NCBI GenBank assembly: GCA_945897365.1
Contig: CAMDFD010000013.1
Span: 38,415 to 102,414, forward strand
Origin: Bordetella parapertussis
GTDB lineage: Bacteria > Pseudomonadota > Gammaproteobacteria > Burkholderiales > Burkholderiaceae_B
Direction of reading: 5' to 3'
DNA length: 64,000 bases
The position numbers and the translations under genes were made by a program. This document shows positions 33,918 to 42,589 of this stretch, piece by piece. The stretch's first letter is position 1; every line of letters begins with the position of its first letter. Below the pieces are notes generated by a model that saw only the letters and a list, made by a program, of their open reading frames with translations, was not told the origin of the DNA and did no database searches.

Positions 33918-33942
33918 AAAAGCCCTGCAAGGCAGAGCTTTT
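33918..33942. terminator. Terminator between the RraA-like gene and tRNA-His
   Basis: AAAAGC (33918-33923) pairs with GCTTTT (33937-33942) and CTGC (33925-33928) with GCAG (33932-33935), with one mismatch between. The A- and T-rich ends let it work in both directions between converging genes. Confidence 0.65.
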
Positions 33943-33957
33943 CAAGAAAATCTGTAC

Positions 33958-34034
33958 TGGGGTGAACGACGGGGCTCGAACCCGCGACAACCAGAATCAC
34001 AATCTGGGACTCTACCAACTGAGCTACGTCCACC
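33958..34034 (-). tRNA. tRNA-His (anticodon GTG)
   Basis: A 77-base minus-strand gene with encoded CCA. The 5' end GGTGGAC includes the extra G-1 typical of tRNA-His, paired with C73. The anticodon loop ATTGTGATT gives GTG, and the T arm is GCGGGTTCGAGCCCCG. Confidence 0.96.
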
Positions 34035-34114
34035 ACAGAAGCAAAATTCTATCATGTTTGCGCGTTTGACGTGATCCGGAAACAGCATTTCTCTTATGAA
34101 CTAGGTAGCACCTT

Positions 34115-35572
34115 ATGGCTCGGCTCGAAGAAATACTGATTGAATATTGGCCTCATCTTCTGCTTGTGATTTCGATCGTCGCCAGTAGCGTGGCGTCCGT
34201 GCATGCTGCGATGACCAAGAAAGATGTACGTGCGGCGATTGCCTGGGTGGGTGTGATCCTGTTCTCGCCTATTTTGGGTGCTTTTCTATATCTGGTGGCG
34301 GGGATCAATCGGATTCGCAAGGACCGCGTGTTCGCCAGACGTGCGCACACGCTCTACGATCAGGAGTTGATCGACAAAATCCTGGTACATGACGTCGTTG
34401 ACGTGTCGGGTCCTCAGTTTGCTTCGCTTAAAAAATTAGGCGATCACATCAGCGACTTTAAGGTCTTGGGCGCTAACCAGATCAAGATGCTCAATGGAGG
34501 CGATGAGACGTATCCCGCCATGCTCGAGGCCATCCGGCAAGCGCAGCGTTCGATCGCGCTGCAGAGTTATATCTTTGATCACGATATTGTTGGCAAGGAA
34601 TTAGCTCAAGCGCTCATCGATGCGCATCATCGTGGAGTGCAAGTACGGGTATTGATAGACGCTGTTGGCGCCAAGTATTCACATCCGCCTATTACGGCAC
34701 TGCTGCGAAATGCCGGTGTGCGTACTGCTTTATTCATGCAGCCGGTCATTGGCATTCGCTTGGTCTATGCCAATTTGCGCAGTCATAGAAAACTCTTGGT
34801 CATCGATGGTTTACATGGTTTTACAGGTGGGATGAATATCCGCCAAAGCTTTGTCACTGCGATCGCCAAAGAGGCTGTCACCCATGACACACACTTTCAG
34901 GTCAGCGGGCCGATTATGTATCAGCTCATGACGAATTTTGCGCATGATTGGGCGTTTACGACCAAAGAAAAGCTCACGGGCGACGCGTGGTTTGCTCCAG
35001 CTACCGTGGAAATCAAAGAAACGGGTGTCGCTTTACGCTGCGTCCCTTCGGGGCCCGATGCGACCTTGGCCAGCACACACAATATGCTGTTGGGGGCGCT
35101 CGCGGTCGCGCAAACGCATGTGCGGATGCAGTCACCATATTTGCTGCCGGATGTGACCCTGATCGCGGCCCTGTCGACCACGGCAAGGCGTGGCGTGATT
35201 GTCGATATTGTGGTGCCAGGCGCCAACAACCTCAAACTCGTTAACGCCGCGATGATGGCACAGATCGATCAGCTCATCGAGACAGGCTGCAGAGTCTGGC
35301 GGGCTTCAGGAACCTTCGATCACTCCAAGCTTTTTACCGTGGATGGTGGTTGGTCCTATATCGGGTCATCCAATATTGATCCTCGCAGTTTGCGCTTGAA
35401 TTTTGAACTTGATCTCGAAGTCTATGATAGAGGGATAGCAAAAGAAATCGAGACCAAGGTGGACGACATCATCGCCCACGCCGAGCGCATTACCTTGCGC
35501 ACGGTACGCAGGGATCCATTCTGGATACGCTTGCGAAACAAGGTGGTTTGGCTGGCCTCGCCTTATCTTTAA
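34115..35572 (+). CDS. cls: Cardiolipin synthase (phospholipase D family)
   Basis: 485 residues. Two N-terminal membrane helices (about 10-28 and 38-58) precede two PLD catalytic repeats: HRKLLVIDGLHGFTGGMN near 225 and HSKLFTVDGGWSYIGSSN near 400. These HKD motifs are both complete. The enzyme joins two phosphatidylglycerol molecules, or PG with another phospholipid, into cardiolipin at the inner membrane. The size and N-terminal helices match ClsA-type synthases. It stands alone between tRNA-His (divergent) and a convergent solute-binding-protein gene. Confidence 0.93.
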   Translation: MARLEEILIEYWPHLLLVISIVASSVASVHAAMTKKDVRAAIAWVGVILFSPILGAFLYLVAGINRIRKDRVFARRAHTLYDQELIDKILVHDVVDVSGPQFASLKKLGDHISDFKVLGANQIKMLNGGDETYPAMLEAIRQAQRSIALQSYIFDHDIVGKELAQALIDAHHRGVQVRVLIDAVGAKYSHPPITALLRNAGVRTALFMQPVIGIRLVYANLRSHRKLLVIDGLHGFTGGMNIRQSFVTAIAKEAVTHDTHFQVSGPIMYQLMTNFAHDWAFTTKEKLTGDAWFAPATVEIKETGVALRCVPSGPDATLASTHNMLLGALAVAQTHVRMQSPYLLPDVTLIAALSTTARRGVIVDIVVPGANNLKLVNAAMMAQIDQLIETGCRVWRASGTFDHSKLFTVDGGWSYIGSSNIDPRSLRLNFELDLEVYDRGIAKEIETKVDDIIAHAERITLRTVRRDPFWIRLRNKVVWLASPYL

Positions 35573-35582
35573 ACCCCGAGAC

Positions 35583-36353
35583 TCAGAGTAGGTCGAGAGG
35601 GTCTTGGCTTGGGTCTGCCGCATGACCGACTCCAGCGCCTTGAATGCCATGACGTGTCATGGAGTCTTTGACCATGCCCGTGGCTTTCATTTCCTCGACA
35701 AAGGTGCGCAACAAAGTCGCTGCAGCCGGCCCCTTTGTTTTAGGTACGCCCATCGCTTGGTGGATGACCATAAAACGCTCACCAAGAATGCGTACTCCCG
35801 ACATGCCCTGGGTGTCCGCTTCGAGTTGCTGTTTGACACCCGCGGCGACTTCAAGCTGCTGCGCCAAAAAGTCTTGTACGACCGTTTGTGAGGACGAGGC
35901 GCGCACGATGGGGGATTGTTTGAGGTGGCGGGTCAGAAACAAATCATAGGCACTACCTTTGCCGACGACGACACGGTTGCCAGGCACGTCGACTTGCTCG
36001 TTACGCGTAATCGGAGAGTCCGTGCGGACGAGGTAATACCCCTCGATCAGTACGTATGCGGCCGTAAACGCGATGTCTTTGCCGCGCTCTGGGTCGACCG
36101 CAAAAAATCCGATATCGGCACGTCCAGACTCAACCGTGGCGACAGACTTTCCCGCCGTTTCGTTGACGATTAGCTCAACCGGGACCCCTAGTTTTTTGCC
36201 TAGCGCCTGCGCCAGATCGATCGAGATCCCAAAAGGTTTGCCCTGGGCATCCAGATTGGCCAGAACGGGATTACCAATGTTGAGCGAGGCACGCAGCACG
36301 CCGTTTGGTGCAAAAGCCTTGATGAGGTCTGCGTTGAGTGAAATGGTAGTCAT
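35583..36353 (-). CDS. Family 3 solute-binding protein without signal peptide
   Basis: 256 residues of the SBP_bac_3 fold: GVLRASLNIGNPVLANLDAQGKP, GISIDLAQALGKKLGVPVELI, and SGRADIGFFAVDPERGKDIAFTAAY are characteristic of amino-acid receptors. Such proteins are normally exported, yet this one starts MTTISLNADLIKAFAPNG with no hydrophobic signal, and no in-frame signal is seen upstream. No permease or ATPase gene is adjacent. It may be a cytoplasmic binding protein, or related to cyclohexadienyl-dehydratase-type proteins that share the fold. The start is supported by the direct approach to the first strand. Function unknown. Confidence 0.82.
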   Translation of the reverse strand: MTTISLNADLIKAFAPNGVLRASLNIGNPVLANLDAQGKPFGISIDLAQALGKKLGVPVELIVNETAGKSVATVESGRADIGFFAVDPERGKDIAFTAAYVLIEGYYLVRTDSPITRNEQVDVPGNRVVVGKGSAYDLFLTRHLKQSPIVRASSSQTVVQDFLAQQLEVAAGVKQQLEADTQGMSGVRILGERFMVIHQAMGVPKTKGPAAATLLRTFVEEMKATGMVKDSMTRHGIQGAGVGHAADPSQDPLDLL

Positions 36354-36474
36354 GCAAATTGCTCCAAAGACGACTTTTAAAAGCGATTATTTATCAACAT
36401 AACAGAACCGCAAGCGCTTGACTGTCGCGAGGCACCTGCTCGGAGGCCCTATTTTTCTGTGAATGCTCTAAGCT

Positions 36475-36480
36475 TATAAT
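36475..36480 (+). promoter_or_regulatory. Consensus -10 element before the parvulin gene
   Basis: A perfect TATAAT lies 36 bases before the start at 36517. Only T-rich sequence (36452-36456) stands near the -35 position, so the match is partial. Confidence 0.4.
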
Positions 36481-36516
36481 AAATCGTCTTATGTCTAAAT
36501 AAACTTTAGCTTACCA

Positions 36517-37353
36517 ATGGTTCAAATGATGAAATTTCCCATCCCTCAGTTGTCTGTCTTGTGCGCGACCTTTCTGTTGATGGGAACTGTGGCGCATGCG
36601 CAACCCAAAGCCGGTGCCGCTGCAAGCCCTAGCGCAAGTGTCCCCTTGGCAACGGTGAATGGCATCGCCATTCCAGAATCCTTGATGGAGCAAAATGTAC
36701 GCGCCAACGTCGCCCAAGGCCAGCGTGACACAGCGGAATTGAGACAGCTGCTCAAAGATGAGCTGATCAATCGCGAGATTTTGGCCCAAGAAGCGGCCAA
36801 ACTAGGTCTTGATAAAACCGCTGAGGCTAAGACACAACTGGCTCAGCTGCGCCAGACCTTAATGGTAGAGCTATTACTGACCGACATGATGAAAAAGAAT
36901 CCCATCACGGACGTCAAAATCAAAGCTGAGTATGACCGAATGATAGGAGCGCTGAAAGATCAGCAACAGTACAAGGTCGGCCTGATCGTGACGTCAGCCG
37001 AAGACGAGGCCAAGGCCATTTTGGTGCGCTTGAACAAAGGCGAGTCTTTCCAGAAAATTGCTGAGCAATCCTCGATTGATCCTAGCAAGGCAAAGGGCGG
37101 TGACGTGGGTTGGGTATTGCCCGCACAGATCTTGCCAGCGATTTCAAATGTGCTGGTGAATTTGAAAAAAGGCAGCGTGGCGGTCGCGCCTATTCGCACG
37201 CAAGCGGGCTGGAACATTATCAAACTTGAAGACCAACGCAGCTATCAACCGCCTGGCTTGAACGAGGCCAAAAACGACCTTCGTCAAGGTTTGCTTCAGC
37301 AACAGCGTGCAGATTTCGTCAAGCGCTTGCGTGAGGGCGCTAAGATTCAATAA
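36517..37353 (+). CDS. Periplasmic parvulin-type peptidyl-prolyl isomerase
   Basis: 278 residues. Residues 1 to about 28 are a signal peptide (LCATFLLMGTVAHAQ). A SurA-like helical segment follows (ATVNGIAIPESLMEQNV, LLKDELINREILAQEAAKLG), then a parvulin domain at about 145-245 with QYKVGLIVTSAEDEAKAILVRLNKGESF, SIDPSKAKGGDVGWVLP and a C-terminal GWNIIKLEDQR. It would help fold or chaperone exported proteins in the periplasm. ATGs at 36526 and 36529 are alternative starts. A neighbouring lipoprotein gene converges after 5 bases. Confidence 0.87.
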   Translation: MVQMMKFPIPQLSVLCATFLLMGTVAHAQPKAGAAASPSASVPLATVNGIAIPESLMEQNVRANVAQGQRDTAELRQLLKDELINREILAQEAAKLGLDKTAEAKTQLAQLRQTLMVELLLTDMMKKNPITDVKIKAEYDRMIGALKDQQQYKVGLIVTSAEDEAKAILVRLNKGESFQKIAEQSSIDPSKAKGGDVGWVLPAQILPAISNVLVNLKKGSVAVAPIRTQAGWNIIKLEDQRSYQPPGLNEAKNDLRQGLLQQQRADFVKRLREGAKIQ

Positions 37354-37358
37354 TCAAA

Positions 37359-38867
37359 TTAATTATTTGATAACGGGAAGGATGAGTAAAATCTTTTGCC
37401 GTCAGGATCTACATAAGCATTCACCGTGTATTGGGTTGCGTTATTGATGATGGCTGCGCCCTGCAATACGCCAATAGGTTGGCCTGAAGCATTTCTGGCG
37501 ACCGGACCATCGATCTCAACGTAAGTGACATAAGCACCATCTTGAAGATGGTTGGTAACGTTGACCGTTTGATCTGAGCTCGCGACTGTAAATGGGCCTG
37601 CTGGATTACTCGACGGATCATTACCAGGCCCGCCAGGATTAAAGACAGGTGAATATGCTCCAGAAGATGGCATGCGGATCGTGGTGAGTCTTGCAATAGC
37701 GGCAGCATCGCCCGAAAGAATAATGTCGTATTGATTGTCATGATCCTCAACGTAAGCCAAATTGTATGTTGACTGTAATGGCCCCGTGTCTGCAATACCC
37801 AATACCGTAATGTTGCCGTAACCCGGTATGAGGTAACTCACTCCAGTTTGGGTAATTTGCACCGCATGATCTGAAGAGTCGTTAGCCGCCAGAATGAAGA
37901 ATTTACTAAAGTCAGTCGGCAAAATACTACTAATACCATCAGGTGAAAAACCTGCGCTGGTATATACACGTAGACGGTATTGCGCAGAAGAACCAAACAA
38001 ATCCGAGCCACTATTGGCGTAGGAGGAATTTAACCACTTAGGATTGCTTTCTCCAAGACTAGAGAAAACGTTTAATTTAGCTGCAAGAATTCTAGGACCG
38101 TTTCCGCTTACGTACGGATTTTTACTTTCTATGCTGAGCCCCACCGCAGAAACTATCCCTTTTTGCGTGATAAATTTTAACTCTGTGGGTGAGTCCACAA
38201 TGCTCACAGTAACGGGATATTCAGCATCAGGGTTACCAGGCAATATGCGATTTCCCCAATAACCGATGAGCACCACAGTTTGTCTCTCGTTGTATTCTGT
38301 ATTCGGTAGAAAACTTGCAGACAAGGGAGTGACAACGGTCCCAGTATTCATGGTGACTTCAAAAGCTGCTGCGCTGATTGATGGCGGCCAAATGGGATGA
38401 CTAAAGACAACAGGAATGGTGTCACCGGCGGTTGCATCAATTCCGTAGATAGCGGAAACACTTTGTGTGCTTGAGGCGGAGTAGTAGGCTCTTGACGGCG
38501 CTTGCAGGCTCGGATCAATGTTTTCAAAAGAGATATTGCCAGCGTAGGCCGCAGCTTGAGCGGCAGAGTCTGTGCCATTCAGATTGGGTACTCCCATATA
38601 CCCTTCAAAACCATAATTAGCCGTCATGATTGAGGGTGTTGTTGCAAAGTAATCCGCACCCAAAATGATGCTGGTATTCACGGTACTCGCAGTGGAAGTC
38701 GTGACAGCCTGATCTGCCGCGATGTAATTGAGGAGCGGAGTTGCTAAGGAGGTATACGTATTGGTAGTATCGGGTGTCCCACTATTAGGGGAGCTGTCAG
38801 AGCCATCGCCACAGGAAATAACAAATGTACAAGTTATAGTTAACAACAAGAGTAATTTGAATTTCAT
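37359..38867 (-). CDS. Unrecognised 502-residue putative lipoprotein
   Basis: I do not recognise this protein. It begins with a lipoprotein signal (LLLLLTITCTFVISCGDG) whose modified Cys would be residue 19, so it is exported and lipid-anchored. A Ser/Thr/Asn-rich stretch follows (GDGSDSSPNSGTPDTTN), then a region rich in Ser, Thr, Gly, Asn and Tyr without helices, suggesting mostly beta structure. No catalytic motif stands out. The coding sequence is visibly richer in A and T than its neighbours and uses codons such as AAT, ATA and ACA more often, a sign of recent transfer. It lies between a parvulin gene and tRNA-Arg, a common insertion neighbourhood. Confidence 0.75.
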   Translation of the reverse strand: MKFKLLLLLTITCTFVISCGDGSDSSPNSGTPDTTNTYTSLATPLLNYIAADQAVTTSTASTVNTSIILGADYFATTPSIMTANYGFEGYMGVPNLNGTDSAAQAAAYAGNISFENIDPSLQAPSRAYYSASSTQSVSAIYGIDATAGDTIPVVFSHPIWPPSISAAAFEVTMNTGTVVTPLSASFLPNTEYNERQTVVLIGYWGNRILPGNPDAEYPVTVSIVDSPTELKFITQKGIVSAVGLSIESKNPYVSGNGPRILAAKLNVFSSLGESNPKWLNSSYANSGSDLFGSSAQYRLRVYTSAGFSPDGISSILPTDFSKFFILAANDSSDHAVQITQTGVSYLIPGYGNITVLGIADTGPLQSTYNLAYVEDHDNQYDIILSGDAAAIARLTTIRMPSSGAYSPVFNPGGPGNDPSSNPAGPFTVASSDQTVNVTNHLQDGAYVTYVEIDGPVARNASGQPIGVLQGAAIINNATQYTVNAYVDPDGKRFYSSFPLSNN

Positions 38868-38891
38868 TTGTTAGCCTACCTCTTTAAAGAG

Positions 38892-38968
38892 TGGTGCCCC
38901 CGGCGAGAATCGAACTCACAACCACCCGCTTAGAAGGCGGGTGCTCTATCCAATTGAGCTACGGGGAC
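38892..38968 (-). tRNA. tRNA-Arg (anticodon TCT)
   Basis: A 77-base minus-strand gene with encoded CCA. The acceptor stem GTCCCCG pairs with CGGGGGC (one G-T pair). The anticodon loop CTTCTAA gives TCT, and the T arm carries GTTCGATTC. TAGAAT on the minus strand at 38980-38985 may be its -10. Confidence 0.96.
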
Positions 38969-39010
38969 AACGCGACATTATTCTAACTCTTCTATGTAGT
39001 CTGCGTTTTT

Positions 39011-39637
39011 ATGGCACAACTCTTTGTCGTTCATCCTGATAATCCGCAACCTCGGCTGCTTAAGCAGGCGGCCCAGCTTTTGCAAAACGGCGGTCTGGTT
39101 GCGATCCCCACAGACTCAAGTTACGCGGTGGTCGCACGCCTCGATGACCGGGCTGCCGCAGAGGCCTTGCGCAAGTTGCGCGGCTTGGACGAGCGCCATC
39201 ATTTGACGATCTTGTGTCGTGATATGACAGCGATGAGTCAGTTCGCCCGGGTCGATAACGCCCAGTTTCGTCTGTTAAAACAAGCCACGCCCGGACCGTG
39301 GACGTTCATTTTAGAGGCCTCTCGCGAGGTGCCTCGCCGCGTTTCGCATCCTTCCCGTAAAACCATCGGTATTCGCGTGCCGGGACACCCTGTGACGCTT
39401 GCTTTTTTGGAAATGGTGGATGCGCCCTTGTTGTCAACGACCTTGATCCCTGAGGGCGAGGAGCTGCCACTCAATGATCCCGAGGACATTCGGACGCGTT
39501 TTCAGCATGCGCTGGCGGCGGTGATCGACGCGGGCGCCTGTCCTTTTGAGCCCACGACGGTCATTGATTTGACCGGCTCATCGCCCGAATTGATTCGACG
39601 CGGCCGCGGCGATCCAGCAGTTCTTGGGATCTCTTAG
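39011..39637 (+). CDS. yciO: YciO/TsaC/Sua5 family protein
   Basis: 208 residues. The family fold is clear from LLQNGGLVAIPTDSSYAVVARLDDRAAAEALRKLRGLDERH, PGPWTFILEASREVPRR and TIGIRVPGHPVTLAFLE. TsaC/Sua5 make threonylcarbamoyl-AMP for the t6A modification of tRNAs reading ANN codons; YciO is a paralogue whose role is less certain. The IRRGRGDPAVLG end is typical of YciO. It may be cotranscribed with the membrane protease 35 bases downstream. Confidence 0.87.
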   Translation: MAQLFVVHPDNPQPRLLKQAAQLLQNGGLVAIPTDSSYAVVARLDDRAAAEALRKLRGLDERHHLTILCRDMTAMSQFARVDNAQFRLLKQATPGPWTFILEASREVPRRVSHPSRKTIGIRVPGHPVTLAFLEMVDAPLLSTTLIPEGEELPLNDPEDIRTRFQHALAAVIDAGACPFEPTTVIDLTGSSPELIRRGRGDPAVLGIS

Positions 39638-39672
39638 CATTTGACGTGCGATAAACCTCTACAATCCATCGC

Positions 39673-40320
39673 ATGAACGAAATTATTCAGACCATCTCGC
39701 TTTATGCCTTGCCAGTGATGTTTGCCATCACCTTACACGAGGCAGCCCACGGCTATGTCGCGAGGTTGTTTGGCGATCCAACGGCCACGCAGCTTGGCCG
39801 TGTCACCCTTAATCCCATCAAACATATCGATCCCGTGGGTACGATCGCTGTGCCGGTGGGTATTTTATTGATGTCAAAGTTGGTGGGCGGGCCATTTTTA
39901 CTCTTTGGGTGGGCCAAGCCCGTGCCCGTAGACTTTGGCCGTCTTCGCCATCCCAAGCGAGACATGCTCTGGGTGGCCTTGGCCGGTCCCGCTGCCAACC
40001 TGTTCATGGCGATTCTGTGGGGGGTTTCCCTGCGCTTATTGTTTGAGACCGGTGATCGCAGTAGTTTTTGGTTTCAGATGGCTCAGATTGGAATCCAGAT
40101 CAACTTGACCTTAATGGCCTTGAATCTCCTGCCGATTCTCCCTCTGGATGGTGGACGCATGCTTTTTAGCTTGCTCCCTAATCAATTGGCGTGGCAGTAT
40201 GGCCGAATCGAACCCTTCGGCCTTTGGATTGTGATTGCATTGCTGGCAACGGGCTTGCTTGGCACCCTAATCGCCCCACTCATGTCCCTTGGTGAATGGG
40301 TGGTTCGATTAGTGCTCTAA
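39673..40320 (+). CDS. Site-2-protease-like M50 family membrane metalloprotease
   Basis: 215 residues with about five membrane helices. The zinc motif is HEAAH in the first helix (ITLHEAAHGYVARLFGD), and the second metal-ligand motif is LLPILPLDGGRML near 155-168. It lacks PDZ or CBS domains and thus belongs to the small YwhC/SpoIVFB-like group, which cleaves membrane-embedded peptides. Substrates are unknown. This protease commonly neighbours yciO and trpS or dapA in Burkholderiales, and the order here agrees. Confidence 0.9.
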   Translation: MNEIIQTISLYALPVMFAITLHEAAHGYVARLFGDPTATQLGRVTLNPIKHIDPVGTIAVPVGILLMSKLVGGPFLLFGWAKPVPVDFGRLRHPKRDMLWVALAGPAANLFMAILWGVSLRLLFETGDRSSFWFQMAQIGIQINLTLMALNLLPILPLDGGRMLFSLLPNQLAWQYGRIEPFGLWIVIALLATGLLGTLIAPLMSLGEWVVRLVL

Positions 40321-40399
40321 GATCACACTATTCCGGTACACTTTTACTTAATTTATTAATGGCGCGACCGCGCCCCGTTCAGCGCTCTGGATTTCCTTT

Positions 40400-41305
40400 A
40401 TGGCCACGCACTCATCTTCTAACTTACCTCAGTTTCAAGGCAGCATGCCCGCCTTGGTGACTCCGATGCATCCTGATGGCAGCTTGGACTATCAAAGCTT
40501 TCGGGCTTTGGTGGACTGGCATGTTCAGGAGGGCACAAATGGTCTCGTGATCGTCGGTACTTCTGGCGAGTCTCCCACTGTCAATGTCGACGAGCACGCC
40601 GAACTGATCCGTGTCGCAGTCGAGCATGCGGCAGGACGACTCCCCATCATTGCAGGTGTTGGCGCCAACTCCACGCGAGAAGCCATTCATTTGGCCGCGC
40701 ATGCCCTCAAGGTCGGTGCGCAGGCAGGCTTGTCGGTAGTCCCTTATTACAACAAGCCTTCCCAAGAAGGGATGTATCAGCACTTCAAAGCCATTCAAGA
40801 AGCGGTTGATCTCCCCACGATTCTCTATAACGTTCCGGGTCGTACCGTTGCGGATATGTCCCATGACACAGTTCTGCGCTTGGCGCAGATCCCAGGCATT
40901 ATTGGCATCAAGGACGCGACAGGTGATATTGGCCGAGGTGCCCTGTTGATCCGTGATGTGCCTGCGCATTTTCAAATTCTGAGTGGTGATGATGCGACGG
41001 CTGCGGCATTGATTTTGCTGGGTGGTCGCGGCAATATTTCCGTGACAGCCAACATCGCTCCTCGCCAGATGAGTGATTTGTGCAAAGCTGCTCTGACCGG
41101 TGATGTTCAAAAAGTCAGGCAGTTAAATAATTTGCTGGGTCCTCTGAACAAACTGTTGTTTGTCGAAGGTAACCCGATTCCAGTGAAGTGGGCATTGACG
41201 CAGATGGGTCGTATCCCCTCGGGCATCCGTTTGCCTCTTGTGGAGTTAGGTGCTCAGTTTCACGCTCCTTTGCGAGCTGCAATGGTTGAGGCGGGGTTGC
41301 TCTGA
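40400..41305 (+). CDS. dapA: 4-hydroxy-tetrahydrodipicolinate synthase
   Basis: 301 residues. It condenses pyruvate with aspartate semialdehyde in lysine and diaminopimelate synthesis. The Schiff-base Lys is at about 171 in GIIGIKDATGD, the proton-relay Tyr is in ILYNVPGRT, and GTSGESPTVNVDEH forms the substrate loop. Length and motifs are complete. bamC starts one base after the dapA stop, an order conserved in Burkholderiales and enterics, so both share a transcript. The aspartokinase lysC, the first enzyme of the same pathway, lies at 62168. Confidence 0.96.
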   Translation: MATHSSSNLPQFQGSMPALVTPMHPDGSLDYQSFRALVDWHVQEGTNGLVIVGTSGESPTVNVDEHAELIRVAVEHAAGRLPIIAGVGANSTREAIHLAAHALKVGAQAGLSVVPYYNKPSQEGMYQHFKAIQEAVDLPTILYNVPGRTVADMSHDTVLRLAQIPGIIGIKDATGDIGRGALLIRDVPAHFQILSGDDATAAALILLGGRGNISVTANIAPRQMSDLCKAALTGDVQKVRQLNNLLGPLNKLLFVEGNPIPVKWALTQMGRIPSGIRLPLVELGAQFHAPLRAAMVEAGLL

Positions 41306-41306
41306 A

Positions 41307-42461
41307 ATGAAAAGTATGTCGAGTCAAAAAAATGCGTTGATGGTGACGGCTTTAGTTGCAGTCTTGACCTTGAGCGGTTGTGCCTCCGTACGCGAGATGC
41401 TTAGTGGCGATGACTCGGTTGATTACAAAAGCGTGGTTCGAACCGATCCGCTGAGCATTCCGCCCGACATGACGCAGGCTGCGAGCGACCCACGTTTCCG
41501 AGCACCGGACTCAGGCACGACGACTTTTTCGCAGTTTCAGCAGACTGGACAGGCAAGCCCTGCAGCCAAAGCTTCGATGGCCCAGTCAGCCGTCTTGCCA
41601 ACGCGTGGCGATATGCGCGTGATGCGCGATGGTGATTTGCGCTGGTTGTCTGTGGATATGCCGGCTGATCGCGCGTTTTCCTCAGCGGCTGACTTCTGGA
41701 CTGAAACGGGTTTCACTCTGGATGTGACTGATCCCAAAGCGGGCTTGCTCGTGACCAACTGGGCAGAAAATCGTGCCAATATTCCCGATAGCTGGATTCG
41801 CCAGCTGCTCGGTAAAGTAATGCCTGGTGCTTGGGATAGCGGTACGCGCGACAAATTTCGCACGCGTATCGAGCGTCACGACAACCGTACAGAGATCTAC
41901 ATCACCCATCAGCGCATGACTGAGGAGGTACTAGGTCTGGCCTCTGGCGGCGCACCTGCAGAGATCCGTTGGACCAATGGCAAAGAAGACCCTGGTCTGA
42001 ATGCCGCGATGCTGGCGCGAATGATGGCTTTCCTGGGCGAAGACGTCGATGGTGCGCGTAAAAAAGTCGCTCAGGCAAGCACCAAACCACAGGGGCCTGA
42101 GGTCACCACAACATCGGGTGGCGATAAAACAGCATTGATCATTAATGAAACTTTTGACCGTGCCTGGCGTCGCGTAGGTGTGGCACTGGATTCGGGTGGC
42201 TTTGCAGTGGATGATCGCGACCGTTCGACCGGTGAGTACTATGTCCGTTACGTGGACGTAGACACAGGCATTAAGCGCGAAGATCCACACTTCTTTGCAC
42301 GCATGTTTGGCGCGAAAACCCCCGGTAAAGCGCCTACATACCGAATTCGTTTGACGACTATGGGTACGCAGACAGAAGTTGTCGTTCTGGATGAAAAAGG
42401 AGTGCGTGACACGAGCGCAACAGCCCAGCGTCTCTTAGGCGTTCTGGCAGACAAAATCTAA
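41307..42461 (+). CDS. bamC: Outer-membrane assembly lipoprotein BamC
   Basis: 384 residues. A lipoprotein signal ends in TLSGC with the modified Cys at about 25. The unstructured N-terminal stretch of BamC (DYKSVVRTDPLSIPPDMTQA), which binds BamD, follows, then two helix-grip domains (about 105-215 and 270-384: WLSVDMPADRAFSSAADFW and LIINETFDRAWRRVGVALD). BamC is an accessory part of the BAM complex that inserts beta-barrel proteins. I used the ATG at 41307, one base after the dapA stop; an earlier in-frame start inside dapA would destroy the signal peptide. Terminator at 42506-42531. Confidence 0.93.
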   Translation: MKSMSSQKNALMVTALVAVLTLSGCASVREMLSGDDSVDYKSVVRTDPLSIPPDMTQAASDPRFRAPDSGTTTFSQFQQTGQASPAAKASMAQSAVLPTRGDMRVMRDGDLRWLSVDMPADRAFSSAADFWTETGFTLDVTDPKAGLLVTNWAENRANIPDSWIRQLLGKVMPGAWDSGTRDKFRTRIERHDNRTEIYITHQRMTEEVLGLASGGAPAEIRWTNGKEDPGLNAAMLARMMAFLGEDVDGARKKVAQASTKPQGPEVTTTSGGDKTALIINETFDRAWRRVGVALDSGGFAVDDRDRSTGEYYVRYVDVDTGIKREDPHFFARMFGAKTPGKAPTYRIRLTTMGTQTEVVVLDEKGVRDTSATAQRLLGVLADKI

Positions 42462-42472
42462 ACGGAGCACTA

Positions 42473-42489
42473 AGCACCGTCTTGGTGCT
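42473..42489 (+). promoter_or_regulatory. NtrC-like enhancer site upstream of the urease operon
   Basis: AGCACCGTCTTGGTGCT is a palindrome that contains GCAC-N7-GTGC, the core of NtrC-binding sites. It lies about 100 bases upstream of a sigma-54 promoter match (42574-42589), a normal enhancer distance. It could instead be a small RNA stem after bamC. Confidence 0.55.
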
Positions 42490-42505
42490 CTACTGCTTTG
42501 ATTTT

Positions 42506-42531
42506 CGCCCCATTTTGGGGCGTCTCTTTTT
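42506..42531 (+). terminator. Terminator of dapA-bamC
   Basis: CGCCCC (42506-42511) pairs with GGGGCG (42517-42522) over a 5-base loop, followed by TCTCTTTTT. Confidence 0.8.
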
Positions 42532-42573
42532 GGTGCAAGCCCCGCAAACGGTATAAGGCGTAATATCGAATTC

Positions 42574-42589
42574 GGGCATCGTTCTTGCT
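42574..42589 (+). promoter_or_regulatory. Sigma-54 (-24/-12) promoter of the urease operon
   Basis: GGGCATCGTTCTTGCT aligns without gaps to the sigma-54 consensus TGGCACGNNNNTTGCW, with the essential GG and GC at the correct spacing and 9 of 12 fixed positions matched. Transcription would start near 42600, just before ureD at 42623. Confidence 0.6.

Noticed and set aside
37353..37371. AT-only inverted repeat between the parvulin and lipoprotein genes as terminator
   Set aside because: The 7-bp arms (ATCAAAT/ATTTGAT) are too weak and lack a T tract on either side.
42467..42477. Second NtrC site (GCAC at 42467) next to the palindrome
   Set aside because: No GTGC partner at the required 7-base spacing.
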